Part shown: in pieces, positions 1 to 8,670 of the stretch
How the letters are laid out: each line of letters opens with the position of its first letter
How positions within the stretch are numbered: the first letter of the stretch is position 1
Source of the DNA: Aldehydirespirator sp965116665
Lineage (GTDB): Bacteria > Actinomycetota > Acidimicrobiia > Acidimicrobiales > Aldehydirespiratoraceae
Direction: 5' to 3'
Assembly: GCA_965116665.1 (NCBI GenBank)
Contig: OZ220709.1
Coordinates: 3,849,200-3,913,199 of the forward strand
Length of the DNA: 64,000 nt
The notes under the pieces: model-generated
What the model saw: only the letters and a program-made list of their open reading frames with translations
Database searches by the model: none
Told to the model about the DNA's origin: nothing
Program-made: the position numbers and the translations under genes

Positions 1-176
1 CGCTTTCCTCGTCGGCTGATCCGCTGGCTGCCGGTCCTAGGGGCCACGTGGATAGGCGAGAGTGCGTCGCGTCGCAGCGGTGTCATTCCCGCTCTTGTTC
101 GCTGCGACCTGAGGGCCGCTTGGGCCACGGCCTCGCGCCGTATGGGCCGCATCGACTCGCCTATTCGCTCGGCCTC
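1..176. other. left edge, no gene assigned
   Basis: I see no convincing coding region here. It lies downstream of the minus-strand LLM oxidoreductase and may hold its 3' flank. Confidence 0.4.
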
Positions 177-1175
177 TTAGGGGAGGGCGCCGGTGGCGAT
201 GGCTACTACCTCGGTCAGCAGCTCGCGGTTGGCGGCTGGGCCCGGCGAGATGATGTTGACGAAGAAGGCGTCCAGGTGGTGTGCGCCGATCAGGTGCTGA
301 AGCTGGTGGCGGCACTCGGCCGGCGTTCCCGCGATCTGGTAGGAGGCCACGAGTTCGTCGGTCACGAGCCGGCCGACAGCTTCGGGGCCGCCCTGGGTGA
401 ATGCTTGCTTCAGGCCGGCGATCTCGTCGTCGTCGAGGCCGAGGTTCTTGAGGATCCGGGGCGGACTGTCCATGATGGCGTAGCCGTAGAGGTGCTTGGC
501 CTCCTCGATCATCTCTGGCTTGTACGCCAGCCGGTCCAGGTAGACCCGCGTGAATGAGGATCCGCCATTGCCGCTGCCGGACGCCTGCCGGGCGTGGTCG
601 GCGATGCCGAAGGCGTCGCCGAGGTCGGACTTGACCATCAGAACCAGACCGTCGCCATGGGTGCCGGCCAGTTCCAGCATCCTCTCGCCGCGGGCGGCGA
701 CCCAGATCGGGATCGAGTGGGTGCCGGTGGTGAGCTGGGCTCCCTCAAGCGAGAGCCTCTGTCCCTGCCAGGTGACCGGCTCGCCCCGCCACAGCCGCCG
801 GAGGGCTTCGATGGTGTCGGCCATGGTCGCCAGCGGGGCCGATCTCTCCAGGCCCATCGGGTGCAGCACCATCGTGCCGCCGGCCACCAGGGTCACGAAC
901 GCTCGGCCGCCGCTCATCTCGTCGATGGTGGCGATGGCGGCCGCGGTGGCCGCCGGGTGACGGGTGTAGGGGTTGGTGACCGCTCCCAGCCGGATGGTGC
1001 TGGTGGCCCGGGCCGCCGCGCCCAGCACCGCGTACACGTCGAGCATCAGGCCCTCGTCGGCCACCATGCAATACGAGTAGCCCAGCTCCTCGGCCACCAC
1101 GATGGTGTCGATGAGCTCTGCCGAGCCCATGGTCGGGACGATCTGCAGCCCCAGGGCGATCCGCTCCGCTCTCAC
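177..1175 (-). CDS. LLM-class, F420-dependent oxidoreductase (Mer-like)
   Basis: A 332-residue luciferase-like (LLM) TIM-barrel protein. The stretch VTNPYTRHPAA, then IDEMSGGRAF and IPIWVAARGERMLELAG, matches the family containing 5,10-methylene-H4MPT reductase (Mer) and F420-dependent dehydrogenases. The likely role is hydride transfer with coenzyme F420 in the cytoplasm; substrate unknown. I chose the GTG at 1175 because it overlaps the stop of the upstream SDR by 4 nt (GTGA), which implies translational coupling; longer versions add only arginine-rich sequence. It is the last gene of the minus-strand run that also encodes an Mch homologue, which makes a one-carbon role worth considering, but LLM proteins are diverse and this is inference. 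Confidence 0.85.
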   Translation of the reverse strand: MRAERIALGLQIVPTMGSAELIDTIVVAEELGYSYCMVADEGLMLDVYAVLGAAARATSTIRLGAVTNPYTRHPAATAAAIATIDEMSGGRAFVTLVAGGTMVLHPMGLERSAPLATMADTIEALRRLWRGEPVTWQGQRLSLEGAQLTTGTHSIPIWVAARGERMLELAGTHGDGLVLMVKSDLGDAFGIADHARQASGSGNGGSSFTRVYLDRLAYKPEMIEEAKHLYGYAIMDSPPRILKNLGLDDDEIAGLKQAFTQGGPEAVGRLVTDELVASYQIAGTPAECRHQLQHLIGAHHLDAFFVNIISPGPAANRELLTEVVAIATGALP

Positions 1176-1894
1176 GTCTCGGGTTCCAGCCAGGGGTCGT
1201 CCACCGGTCGTATCACGACCGGGCCGATGTCGATGCGGCGGTCGGTGCCCACCAGGTCGGCCACCAACTCCCCGACGCCGGCGGCGGGCATCATGCGCTC
1301 GCGGACACGGTCGGGCGCCTTGCCGTCCCACAGCTCGGTGTCGGTCTGGGCGGGACAGAGCGTGATCACCCTGATTCCCCGGTCCCGTCCCTCCAGCCGG
1401 AGCACTTCGCCCAGCGCGTTCAGGCCGCCCTTCGACGCGGCATAGGCCGCGTTGCCCTCGAAGGCTTGGACCGCGGCGATGCTGCTGATCAGCACGATCT
1501 GGCCGCCCGAGCCGGTCAAGTCCTCCCAGGCGGCGCTGGTCAGGGCCATGACGGCGCTCAGGTTGACGTCCAGCACCCGTTGCCAGTGGTCCGGCGTGAC
1601 CTCGGATGCCGACGCCTTCTCGAACACCCCGGCGCTATGCACGATCACGTCGATCCGGCCGTGGACGGAGACCGTCTGGGCGATGATCCGCTCACCTTCA
1701 CCCGCCTCGGTCAGATCGGCGGCCAGAACGGTTGCTGGCGCAGTAAGGCTTGCCGCTGCGGCCTCTAGTCGATCCAGCCGGCGGCCCACCAGCACGCAGC
1801 GAGCGCCCCGGGCCGACAGGGCGGCCGCGCAGGCCGCACCGATTCCCGACCCTCCGCCCGTCACAATCACCACTGGGGTTGGCTGCGATGTCAC
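1172..1894 (-). CDS. SDR-family NAD(P)-dependent oxidoreductase
   Basis: A 240-residue classical short-chain dehydrogenase. It has the Rossmann motif TGGGSGIG near residue 12, a catalytic Ser in LISSIAAV, and YxxxK in AAYAASKGG. The C-terminus is short and lacks the long substrate loop of larger SDRs. The likely reaction is reversible oxidation of a hydroxyl to a carbonyl; the substrate cannot be told. It overlaps the LLM oxidoreductase by 4 nt, and two small membrane-protein genes lie just upstream. Confidence 0.85.
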   Translation of the reverse strand: MTSQPTPVVIVTGGGSGIGAACAAALSARGARCVLVGRRLDRLEAAAASLTAPATVLAADLTEAGEGERIIAQTVSVHGRIDVIVHSAGVFEKASASEVTPDHWQRVLDVNLSAVMALTSAAWEDLTGSGGQIVLISSIAAVQAFEGNAAYAASKGGLNALGEVLRLEGRDRGIRVITLCPAQTDTELWDGKAPDRVRERMMPAAGVGELVADLVGTDRRIDIGPVVIRPVDDPWLEPET

Positions 1895-1898
1895 CGCC

Positions 1899-2171
1899 TC
1901 ATTGTGGCGGGTCGTCCGAGATGTCGGTGCGCGGTGTGATTTCGACGCCGTTGATCGCGTCAGTCACTGAAGCCTCGAGACGGTTGATCTCGGTGAGCAA
2001 ATCTGTGCGCAGGCTGTCGAGGCTGTGCTCCTGGTGCCAGATGATCGCGAGCACTACCAGGACGGTGGCGACCAACTTCGCAATAGGAATGAGTTGAGGC
2101 CAGCGCGGCGATGCAGACTTCGGGACTGCCTCCGCCACGGGTGCAGCCGTCGCATCGGCTGTGGTCATCAT
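1899..2171 (-). CDS. small single-pass membrane protein with coiled coil (copy 1)
   Basis: A 90-residue protein with a polar N-terminus, the segment SPRWPQLIP, one hydrophobic helix (about residues 30-46) and a charged heptad-like tail. It is a tandem paralogue of the next gene upstream: both share SPRWPQLIP, a TM helix ending in LAIIW, then DSLR and TEI segments. The start overlaps that gene's stop by 4 nt (ATGA). No known family is recognised; the layout suggests a membrane-anchored oligomer. Function unknown. Confidence 0.7.
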   Translation of the reverse strand: MMTTADATAAPVAEAVPKSASPRWPQLIPIAKLVATVLVVLAIIWHQEHSLDSLRTDLLTEINRLEASVTDAINGVEITPRTDISDDPPQ

Positions 2172-2497
2172 CGGGCTGCGTCGGGGATCCCGATCCCGAG
2201 GAACCCTTCGATGCGGGCCAGACGTTCACCGTTCTCGGCCACCTCGGCGCGTAGCTCGCCCATCTCGGTCCGCACCCCGTCGATTTCGGTCCGTAACTCG
2301 CTGCGGAGGCTGTCGGTGGTCTGCTGCTGGTTCCAGATAATGGCGAGAACGCCCAGGACGACGGCGAGCAGTTGCGCGACGGGGATGAGTTGCGGCCAGC
2401 GCGGCGACGCAGCGACCGGCCCAGACGCCATGGCCACCGGACCGGCAGTGGTCGGCGAGCCCTCGCCTTGAACGGTGAACGCCTCTGACTCCGCCAT
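2168..2497 (-). CDS. small single-pass membrane protein with coiled coil (copy 2)
   Basis: A 109-residue protein with an acidic and Gly/Ala-rich N-terminus, SPRWPQLIP, one TM helix ending in LAIIWN, then a coiled coil rich in R/E/L (DSLRSELRTEI followed by repeats of TEM and ELRAEV). It is paralogous to the downstream gene and coupled to it by a 4-nt overlap. Its place between Mch and the SDR/LLM pair puts it in the metabolic operon, though nothing in the sequence says it takes part in catalysis. Confidence 0.7.
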   Translation of the reverse strand: MAESEAFTVQGEGSPTTAGPVAMASGPVAASPRWPQLIPVAQLLAVVLGVLAIIWNQQQTTDSLRSELRTEIDGVRTEMGELRAEVAENGERLARIEGFLGIGIPDAAR

Positions 2498-2558
2498 GTA
2501 GCCACCCTAATCGACAGAATAATTCAATGCAACACAGTATTTTTGAATGCATCACCGA

Positions 2559-3521
2559 TCATTGGCCGAAGAAGGAGGCGGTCAGCACGTCGTGGTTGAT
2601 GCGTCCGGCGCTGAAGGTGCGCCCGCTGGCCAGGTTGGTGAGATGGATCTCGGCCGGGGAGTGCAGCTCGATGGGGATCTCGTAGAAGTCCCGTCCCGCG
2701 TCCTCGTAGATCTCGATGAACGGGCGGCCGTACGCCGAGCTGGCCGCCGACACCACCCGGTCCACGATCTCGGCGCACTGGTCGTCATCGGCCTCCACGG
2801 TGACGTTGGAGATGCCTCCGTAGAGCAGGCTGTCGTTGATGCGGCCCATCGAGATCAGGTCGTCGTCCACCAGCGGTGGCACCACCCCCAGGCCGTAGGC
2901 GTAGCGCAGTCCCCGCAGGTCCATGCCCTCCTCGGCCAGCCGGTGCAGGGACTGCTCCACGATGCGGGCCGCCACCTGCACCGCGGTGACCAGGCTGCGG
3001 TTGGGGGCGAACAGCACGTAGAGGTCGGCGGGATCGATCCGGCACGACGATGCGATCATGTCGGCCATCTCCACCGGGATCGGCTCGGAGGTCTGGATGG
3101 CCACCACCGCTTCGTGGTGGTCGTCGCGGTAGTCGGTCCACTCGAAGTAGTGGTCGAGGCTGTCACGGTTCAGGGCCCGGCCCGGCCCGGCCAGGATGGC
3201 GGCGTGCTCGGTGCCGGGGGCCTGAAGGCGCCACCCCGCGATCTGGGACGCCACGCAGGCCTCGATGGGATGGTCGATCATCACCCGCACCGCGGTGAGC
3301 ATCCGCCCGGCCAACTCGAAGGGCTCGTAGCTCACGATGCCCAGCCCGCCCAGGCTGGCCAGGGTGTAGAGCTGCGCGGCCCGCCAGCCTCCCTTGGCCT
3401 CCAGGCCCATGTCGATGACGGTTGTGCCGTTGCCGAGCCGGTCGACGGTCACGCCGAGCGCGTCGGACTCCTCCAGCACGAGGCGCACCGTCTTCATGGC
3501 CTCACGGTTGACGCTGATCAC
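2559..3521 (-). CDS. mch: methenyltetrahydromethanopterin cyclohydrolase (Mch) homologue
   Basis: A 320-residue protein matching Mch along its length: GNGTTVIDMG, LGGLGIVS, ACVASQIAGW, AGPGRAL, a central block ending LLYGG (family MGRTNDAIIYGG, here MGRINDSLLYGG), and a C-terminal SPAEIHLTNL/GRTFSAGRI block. Mch hydrolyses methenyl-H4MPT to formyl-H4MPT in methanogens and methylotrophs. The length is normal for the family. The start is a GTG after AGGAGG at good spacing. Other H4MPT enzymes (Fae, Mtd, Ftr) are absent here, but a Mer-like LLM enzyme lies about 1.4 kb downstream. It may act on a related C1 carrier rather than H4MPT itself. Confidence 0.85.
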   Translation of the reverse strand: MISVNREAMKTVRLVLEESDALGVTVDRLGNGTTVIDMGLEAKGGWRAAQLYTLASLGGLGIVSYEPFELAGRMLTAVRVMIDHPIEACVASQIAGWRLQAPGTEHAAILAGPGRALNRDSLDHYFEWTDYRDDHHEAVVAIQTSEPIPVEMADMIASSCRIDPADLYVLFAPNRSLVTAVQVAARIVEQSLHRLAEEGMDLRGLRYAYGLGVVPPLVDDDLISMGRINDSLLYGGISNVTVEADDDQCAEIVDRVVSAASSAYGRPFIEIYEDAGRDFYEIPIELHSPAEIHLTNLASGRTFSAGRINHDVLTASFFGQ

Positions 3522-3554
3522 GGCTGCCTCCTGACGGCCCGACCCGGAGTCCGG

Positions 3555-4331
3555 TCAGGCGGGGGTGGACTCGCGGGCGCCGAGGCCGGCGTCCACCCCG
3601 ATGATGGAGCCGTTGATGTAGCTCGCCTCGGGCGACGCCACGAAGAGGATGGCTGCGGTGATCTCCTCCGGACGGCCGAAACGGCCTTCGGGGATGTGGC
3701 GCTGCACCGCGGTCTGCACGTCGGGGTCTCGCATCCCCGCCAGCAGTGCCTCGGTGGCGATGAGGCCCGGCGCGACCGCGTTCACCCGCACACCCTTGGG
3801 CCCCAGCTCCAGGGCCATGGCCCGGGTCAGGCCCTCGACCGCGCCCTTGGAGGCGATGTAGGCGCAGCGGTTGGCCACGCCCAGACGGGCCAGGATGGAG
3901 CTGAGGTGCACTATGGCGCCCCGTTCCCGCTCGACCATGCCGACCGCGACCAGCTGGCTGAGCTGCAGCAGCCCCCGGACGTTCGCCTGCCAGACGGTGT
4001 CGAAGGCCTCCAGCGAGAGGTCGAACAGGGACGACCGGTCGATGAGGGCGGCGTTGTTGACCAGGATCGAGACCGGCCCCAGCGACGCTTCGACCTGCTG
4101 GGCCAGCCGGGCCACGTCGTGGTGGTTGCCGATGTCGGCTTGGAACACCTCGGCCGTCCCGCCCGCCTCGGTGATGTCCCCGGCGGTGGCGGCGGCGCCC
4201 TCGGCGTCGCTGCGGAAGTTCACGGCCACCCGGGCGCCCTCGGCTGCGAAGGCTCGGGCCGTCGCCGCGCCGATTCCTCGCGACGAGCCGGTGACGATGA
4301 CGGTCTCTCCTGCGAAGCGATCAGGTATCAC
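3555..4331 (-). CDS. FabG-like SDR oxidoreductase
   Basis: A 258-residue short-chain dehydrogenase close to 3-oxoacyl-ACP reductases: TGSSRGIG cofactor motif, LVNNAA, catalytic Ser in HLSSILAR, YxxxK in AYIASKGA, and the C-terminal block FGRPEEI with INGSIIGVDAG. GTG start at 4331 overlaps the stop of the lipoyl-domain gene by 4 nt. Its place between the dehydrogenase genes and Mch suggests it oxidises or reduces an intermediate of the same pathway; the substrate is unknown. Confidence 0.85.
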   Translation of the reverse strand: MIPDRFAGETVIVTGSSRGIGAATARAFAAEGARVAVNFRSDAEGAAATAGDITEAGGTAEVFQADIGNHHDVARLAQQVEASLGPVSILVNNAALIDRSSLFDLSLEAFDTVWQANVRGLLQLSQLVAVGMVERERGAIVHLSSILARLGVANRCAYIASKGAVEGLTRAMALELGPKGVRVNAVAPGLIATEALLAGMRDPDVQTAVQRHIPEGRFGRPEEITAAILFVASPEASYINGSIIGVDAGLGARESTPA

Positions 4332-4600
4332 GGCTGACCACCGATGGCCGCAGCCTCGGCCTCGTCGCCGGCGATCACGGCCAGCACCGTTCCCACATCG
4401 ACGGTCTCGTCCTCATCGACCAGGATCCGGGCGACGATGCCGGCGCACGGCGCCTCCAGTTCGTTCTCGACCTTCTCGGTCTCCACCTCTGCGATCACTT
4501 CGCCTTCCACCACATGGTCGCCCTCGTCGACGTACCAGGCCACGACCGTGCCGTCCTCCATAGTCAGGCCCCACTTGGGAAGGATCACATCAGTACTCAT
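4328..4600 (-). CDS. stand-alone lipoyl (biotinyl-like) domain protein
   Basis: A 90-residue protein that is just one lipoyl domain: it opens with VILPKWGLTMEDG, and the modified lysine should be the K in EVETEKVENELEAP. In ordinary 2-oxoacid dehydrogenase complexes this domain is the N-terminus of the E2 acyltransferase; here the protein ends about 10 residues after the domain and no E2 catalytic domain is found nearby. It sits 28 nt downstream of E1 beta, so it probably takes the acyl group from that E1. See findings. Confidence 0.88.
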   Translation of the reverse strand: MSTDVILPKWGLTMEDGTVVAWYVDEGDHVVEGEVIAEVETEKVENELEAPCAGIVARILVDEDETVDVGTVLAVIAGDEAEAAAIGGQP

Positions 4601-4628
4601 TCTGGGATTCTCCTAGTGACTCGTCCGG

Positions 4629-5699
4629 TTAGTACTGGGCGGCGGTGCGGATGGCGGTGGCGATGTCCTGCGCGTCGGGGAGGACCACATCCTCGAGGGG
4701 AACCGAGAACGGGATGGGCGTGTCGAGGCCGTCCACCCGGACCACTGGGCCCTTCAGGTCGGCGAAGCACTCCTCGCTGATGCGGGCGCTCAGTTCGGCG
4801 CCGAGCCCGCCGATCTTGGGCGCCTCGTTGGCCACCACCGCACGGCCGGTCTTGACGACCGAGGACAGCACCGTGGCGGCGTCGTAGGGCCGGATCGTCC
4901 GCAGGTCCAACACCTCGACCGAGATGCCGTCGGTGGCCGCCTGCTCGGCGGCCTCCAGCGCCATGGGCACCATGCGCATGGCCGCCACCACGGTGACGTC
5001 GCTGCCCTCGCGTGCTACGGCGGCCTGCCCCAGAGGCCTGGTGTAGTACCCGGGCGGCACTTCGGCCCGGCTGCGATACAGCGCCTTGTGCTCCAGGAAC
5101 AGGACCGGGTCGTCGCTGTCGATCGAGGCCAGCAGCAGGCCCTTGGCGTCGACCGGGTTGGACGGTGCCACGATGACGATGCCGGGCACGTTCAGGAACC
5201 AGCCCTCCACGCTCTGGGAGTGGTGCGGCCCGCCGCCGAACCCGCCGCCGCAGGCGGTGCGGATCACCAAGGGCGCCTTGAACTGCCCGTCGAACATGTA
5301 GTGCATCTTGGCCACGTTGTTGACGACCTGGTCGTAGCACTCCGCGATGAAGTCGGCGAACATGATCTCGGCCACCGGGCGCATGCCGACCATGGCCGCA
5401 CCCGCGCACGTGCCGATGATGGCCGCCTCCGACAGGGGGGTGTCCCGCACCCGTTCGGGCCCGTACTTGGCCAGCAGGCCCTTGGTCACACCGAAGTCGC
5501 CGCCCATCTCGGCGATGTCCTCGCCGATGACGAACATCTCGTCGTGTTTGGACATGGCCAGGTCGAGCGCATCGTTGAGGGCCCGGGTGAAGGCGACCTT
5601 GCGGACCCTGTCTCTGGGCTTGCGGGGCTGCCGCCGCGTCCGGGGCCGCTCCGTCGCCGCGGTCGCGGCCTCTGCGGTTGCCGTGGGTTCCGAGGTCAT
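4629..5699 (-). CDS. 2-oxoacid/acetoin dehydrogenase E1 component, beta subunit
   Basis: A 356-residue E1 beta (transketolase central and C-terminal domains). Visible family blocks are FVIGEDIAEMGG, RVRDTPLSEAAIIG, MFADFIAECYDQ, TACGGGFGGGPHHSQSVE and DLRTIRPYD. It pairs with the alpha subunit to form the ThDP-dependent decarboxylase. The N-terminal 35 residues are Ala/Thr/Arg-rich and not conserved. Start ATG at 5699 overlaps the alpha-subunit stop by 4 nt (ATGA). The substrate could be pyruvate, acetoin or a branched 2-oxoacid. Confidence 0.9.
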   Translation of the reverse strand: MTSEPTATAEAATAATERPRTRRQPRKPRDRVRKVAFTRALNDALDLAMSKHDEMFVIGEDIAEMGGDFGVTKGLLAKYGPERVRDTPLSEAAIIGTCAGAAMVGMRPVAEIMFADFIAECYDQVVNNVAKMHYMFDGQFKAPLVIRTACGGGFGGGPHHSQSVEGWFLNVPGIVIVAPSNPVDAKGLLLASIDSDDPVLFLEHKALYRSRAEVPPGYYTRPLGQAAVAREGSDVTVVAAMRMVPMALEAAEQAATDGISVEVLDLRTIRPYDAATVLSSVVKTGRAVVANEAPKIGGLGAELSARISEECFADLKGPVVRVDGLDTPIPFSVPLEDVVLPDAQDIATAIRTAAQY

Positions 5700-6673
5700 C
5701 GCGAGTCCACCTCCCAGCCGACGTAGACGTCCGAGGTCGCCTTGGCCGGGTCGGGCTCGGGGCTCTCGATGGCGAAGGCGATCCAATCCTCGATCAGGTC
5801 GGTTGTCTCCTGCTCGATGGCACCGAGGTCGGCGGGGTCCACGCCCCGGTCGGCCAGGGCCTCGCCGGCCAGCATGATCGGATCGCGCTCCTCCTTCCAG
5901 TACTTGACCTCGGCCTCGGGCCGGAACTCCCCGGCGAAGATCCCCTGCCAGCGCCAGGTCTTGAACTCCAGGAAGTACGGTCCCGCGCCGGAGCGGATGT
6001 GCTCGACGGCCTCACCGACACCGGTCCAGGCCTCGACGATGTCGTTGCCGTCGACTTGGCGGGACTCGAAGCCGTAGCCCTGCACCATGTCCACGATGTC
6101 CGCCGATGCGTGACCGTCACCCACCGGCATGGAGATGGCGTAGCCGTTGTTGACGCATGCGTACAGCACGGGCAGGTCCCAGATGGCCGCCATGTTGAGG
6201 CTCTCGTGGAACTCGCCCCGCCCGACGGTGCCGTCGCCGATGATGGCGCAGGCCACGTTGGGCTGGCCCCGCATCTTGGCCGCCAGGGCCACTCCCAGCA
6301 CGGTGGCCATGTAAGAGCCCTCCACCGCGTTGTCGCCGAAGTTGCCGACGGCCGGGTCGGCCGAGTGCAGGCTGCCGCCCTTGCCGCTGCACACCCCGGT
6401 GGCCTTGCCGAACAGCTCGGCCATGATCCTCTCGCCGTTGCCTCCGTGGCGATGCTGGGCCAGGGCGTTGATGCCGTGGCAGCGGTGGTCGGGAAAGAAG
6501 GTGTCGGTGGCCTTGAGATGCCAGGCCAGTGCGGCCTGGGTGGCCTCCTGGCCAAGGCCGGTGTGCAGCATCCCGGGCACGTTGCCCTTCTCGAACTCCC
6601 GCTCGAGTCCCTGCTCGAAGGCCCGTATCAGCCACATGTCGCGGTACAGGTCCAGCAGCGTCGACGTCTCCAC
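5696..6673 (-). CDS. 2-oxoacid/acetoin dehydrogenase E1 component, alpha subunit
   Basis: A 325-residue E1 alpha with the ThDP-binding motif GDGTVGRGEFHESLN ending in NNGYAIS, plus HTGLGQEA and GKGGSLHSAD near the phosphorylation-loop region. Together with E1 beta it decarboxylates a 2-oxo substrate and passes the product to a lipoyl arm. I place the start at the GTG at 6673, which shares one base with the flavin reductase stop (TAGTG) and has AAGGAG upstream; a longer frame would add residues encoded inside the neighbour. Confidence 0.9.
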   Translation of the reverse strand: METSTLLDLYRDMWLIRAFEQGLEREFEKGNVPGMLHTGLGQEATQAALAWHLKATDTFFPDHRCHGINALAQHRHGGNGERIMAELFGKATGVCSGKGGSLHSADPAVGNFGDNAVEGSYMATVLGVALAAKMRGQPNVACAIIGDGTVGRGEFHESLNMAAIWDLPVLYACVNNGYAISMPVGDGHASADIVDMVQGYGFESRQVDGNDIVEAWTGVGEAVEHIRSGAGPYFLEFKTWRWQGIFAGEFRPEAEVKYWKEERDPIMLAGEALADRGVDPADLGAIEQETTDLIEDWIAFAIESPEPDPAKATSDVYVGWEVDSR

Positions 6674-7347
6674 TACGGCTCCTTGTTGTTGTCGATGAAA
6701 TCGGCCCACGGGGTGCGGGGCAGGAAGTAGGCGCCCTCATCGGTAGTGCGCAGGAAGGTGCGCAGCCCCAGGCGGGACACAGCGCCCAGGCGCACCGGGT
6801 CGATACGGCCCCGCTCGTTGCAGATGGCCGAGTCGTAGGCGACCCAGACCACTTCGCCGACGACGAGGTGGACTTCCCCGAAGAGGGTGTCGGGGGTGCC
6901 GAGGTCCACCACCTTGTGGACCCTGCACTCGAGGCGAGCCAGGGCTTCCGCGATGGCCGGGGACGTGACCTTGGTGGCCGGCACCGGAGTCCACCCGGCC
7001 AGGTCGAACTCGTCGATCTCGCGGGGGGACTCCATGGCCACGGTTTCTATGTCGTCGCGGAAGGTCTCGGTGGTGACGTTGACCACGAAGTCGCCGCTGG
7101 CCAGGGCGTTGAGGTAAGTGTGCTTGAGCTGGCCGTCCTCGCGCAGGCCCATGGTGATGCCGAGCAGCATGGGGTCGCCGGTGATGGGCAGGTAGTAGCT
7201 CATGGGGGCGATGTTGGCGATCCCGTCGGGGCTGCGGGTCGACACCATGGCGATCGGGCGGGGGACGACCAGCTGGGAGAGCATGAACTGGCAGTCCATG
7301 GCCTGGTTCTCGGCCGGGTCGAAGGTGATGGTGCGCTCAGGGTCCAT
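6673..7347 (-). CDS. flavin reductase (DIM6/NTAB) family protein
   Basis: A 224-residue FMN-binding split-barrel protein: VPRPIAMVSTRSPDGIANIAPMSYY and DFVVNVTTE are typical of the DIM6/NTAB flavin reductase family. Such proteins use NAD(P)H to reduce FMN/FAD, or bind flavin for other redox uses. It lies between the Rieske oxygenase and E1 alpha and could supply electrons to the oxygenase, though Rieske enzymes normally use an iron-sulfur reductase, so this pairing is only suggestive. Confidence 0.82.
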   Translation of the reverse strand: MDPERTITFDPAENQAMDCQFMLSQLVVPRPIAMVSTRSPDGIANIAPMSYYLPITGDPMLLGITMGLREDGQLKHTYLNALASGDFVVNVTTETFRDDIETVAMESPREIDEFDLAGWTPVPATKVTSPAIAEALARLECRVHKVVDLGTPDTLFGEVHLVVGEVVWVAYDSAICNERGRIDPVRLGAVSRLGLRTFLRTTDEGAYFLPRTPWADFIDNNKEP

Positions 7348-7378
7348 GGGTCTCCTTCCCCGGGCTCCCGGAAGGGCC

Positions 7379-8548
7379 TCAGGCTCCGTTGGAGGGCCAG
7401 TGCCGCCGGTAGCGCCTCACCAGCCAGCGGTTGAACTGCACCAGGGTCTCCTCCTGCCACGAGTAGCGGCCCCGTGGGGCAAGATGCGAGTTGAGGCCCT
7501 GCTGGGTCATGGCGTCCACGTAGATGTCCTGCTCGTTGAAGTTGTTGACGCCGTCCTCGGCTGCCTTGAACAGGTAGTCGAAGAGCGGATCCTCCAGCGC
7601 CGACGGCTCCAGGCAGTAGCCGATGTGGATGGTGATGTTGCCGGCGTCCTGGGGGCTGATGATGAAGTAGGCCACCTCGTCGGGGACGATGGCCAGCGCC
7701 AGGGTGGGCGGGATCAGCACGAAGCCGCCCCGCTTGCGCTGCTCCTCGGTGAGGTTGGAGAACACCGGCAGGATGCAGCGCTGGGTTGGGTTGAACGAGC
7801 TGTCGATGTCGGTGAAGTGCTGTATCCGGCCGATGGCGCCGTCGGTGTCGTCCCAATCCAGGAAGTCGTTCATGTGGCTGGGAGCGAAGGTCTGGAGGGG
7901 TCCGTGGAGCCGGCTGGCGTGGTAGGGGTCGTTGAAGTTCTCCATCATGACCTTCCAGTTCCAGGGAAGGTCCGGGATCGTCTTGCCTCCGAGGGTGGTG
8001 GTCGACTCCAGCCCGTAGTTGGTGAGCATGGCGTCGATCTTGGTCATGGTCGGGCCGAAGGGTGGGGCACCGTGGTCGAAGTTGGCCATGATGAACCCCT
8101 GCCACAGCTCCACCTTGAGCTGGGGCAGCGGATGGTCGTCCCGGTCGAAACCCACTGTCCGGTCCATGGCCGGGGTGCCCAGCAGCTCGCCGTCGAGCCC
8201 GTAGGTCCAGTGGTGGTACGGGCAGGTGAACCGGCGGCAGTTGCCGGATCCTTCCGCGATCACCATGCCCCGGTGACGGCACACCGCTGACATGACCCGC
8301 AGCTCGCCCTCGGAGTCCCGGGCCGCGATGAGCGGCTCACCCGCGATGGTGATGCAATGGAAGTCGCCGGGTTCCTTGAGCTGGTCGGTCCGGCCCACGC
8401 ACAGCCATTCCCGCTGGAAGATGGCCCGTCGCTCGAACTCGTAGAACTCCGGTGACGTGTACAGCACCGGCGGCAGGAGCCTGGCCTCGTCCACCGGGCC
8501 GACCGAGTCGTCGAAGCTGGCTAGGAGGTCGTCGGTCAGAACCGTCAT
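7379..8548 (-). CDS. Rieske non-heme iron oxygenase, alpha-type
   Basis: A 389-residue oxygenase. The Rieske [2Fe-2S] motif is CRHRG, 15 residues, then CPYHHW (residues roughly 88-110). The mononuclear iron ligands are expected in ENFNDPYHASRLHG. A SRPBCC-type catalytic domain follows. The length and single-subunit look fit demethylases and monooxygenases acting on amines or aromatic ethers as well as dioxygenases. First gene of the minus-strand run; if it were a demethylase it would release formaldehyde, which would fit the Mch/Mer-like enzymes downstream, but that is inference. Confidence 0.87.
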   Translation of the reverse strand: MTVLTDDLLASFDDSVGPVDEARLLPPVLYTSPEFYEFERRAIFQREWLCVGRTDQLKEPGDFHCITIAGEPLIAARDSEGELRVMSAVCRHRGMVIAEGSGNCRRFTCPYHHWTYGLDGELLGTPAMDRTVGFDRDDHPLPQLKVELWQGFIMANFDHGAPPFGPTMTKIDAMLTNYGLESTTTLGGKTIPDLPWNWKVMMENFNDPYHASRLHGPLQTFAPSHMNDFLDWDDTDGAIGRIQHFTDIDSSFNPTQRCILPVFSNLTEEQRKRGGFVLIPPTLALAIVPDEVAYFIISPQDAGNITIHIGYCLEPSALEDPLFDYLFKAAEDGVNNFNEQDIYVDAMTQQGLNSHLAPRGRYSWQEETLVQFNRWLVRRYRRHWPSNGA

Positions 8549-8670
8549 GGCTCGTTTCTCCGCTAGGTCTGGGAGCGTGCGGGAGGAGGCTCCGGCGCGC
8601 CGAACCTAGTCCGTCGGCCCGAGTCGCTTCATATTGGGCGTGCCAGACGCCGGGTGTGCAGAGACCGTTC

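Noticed and set aside
2547..4337. 596-codon frame antisense to Mch and the SDR
   Set aside because: Lies opposite two well-supported enzymes and shows low-complexity composition.
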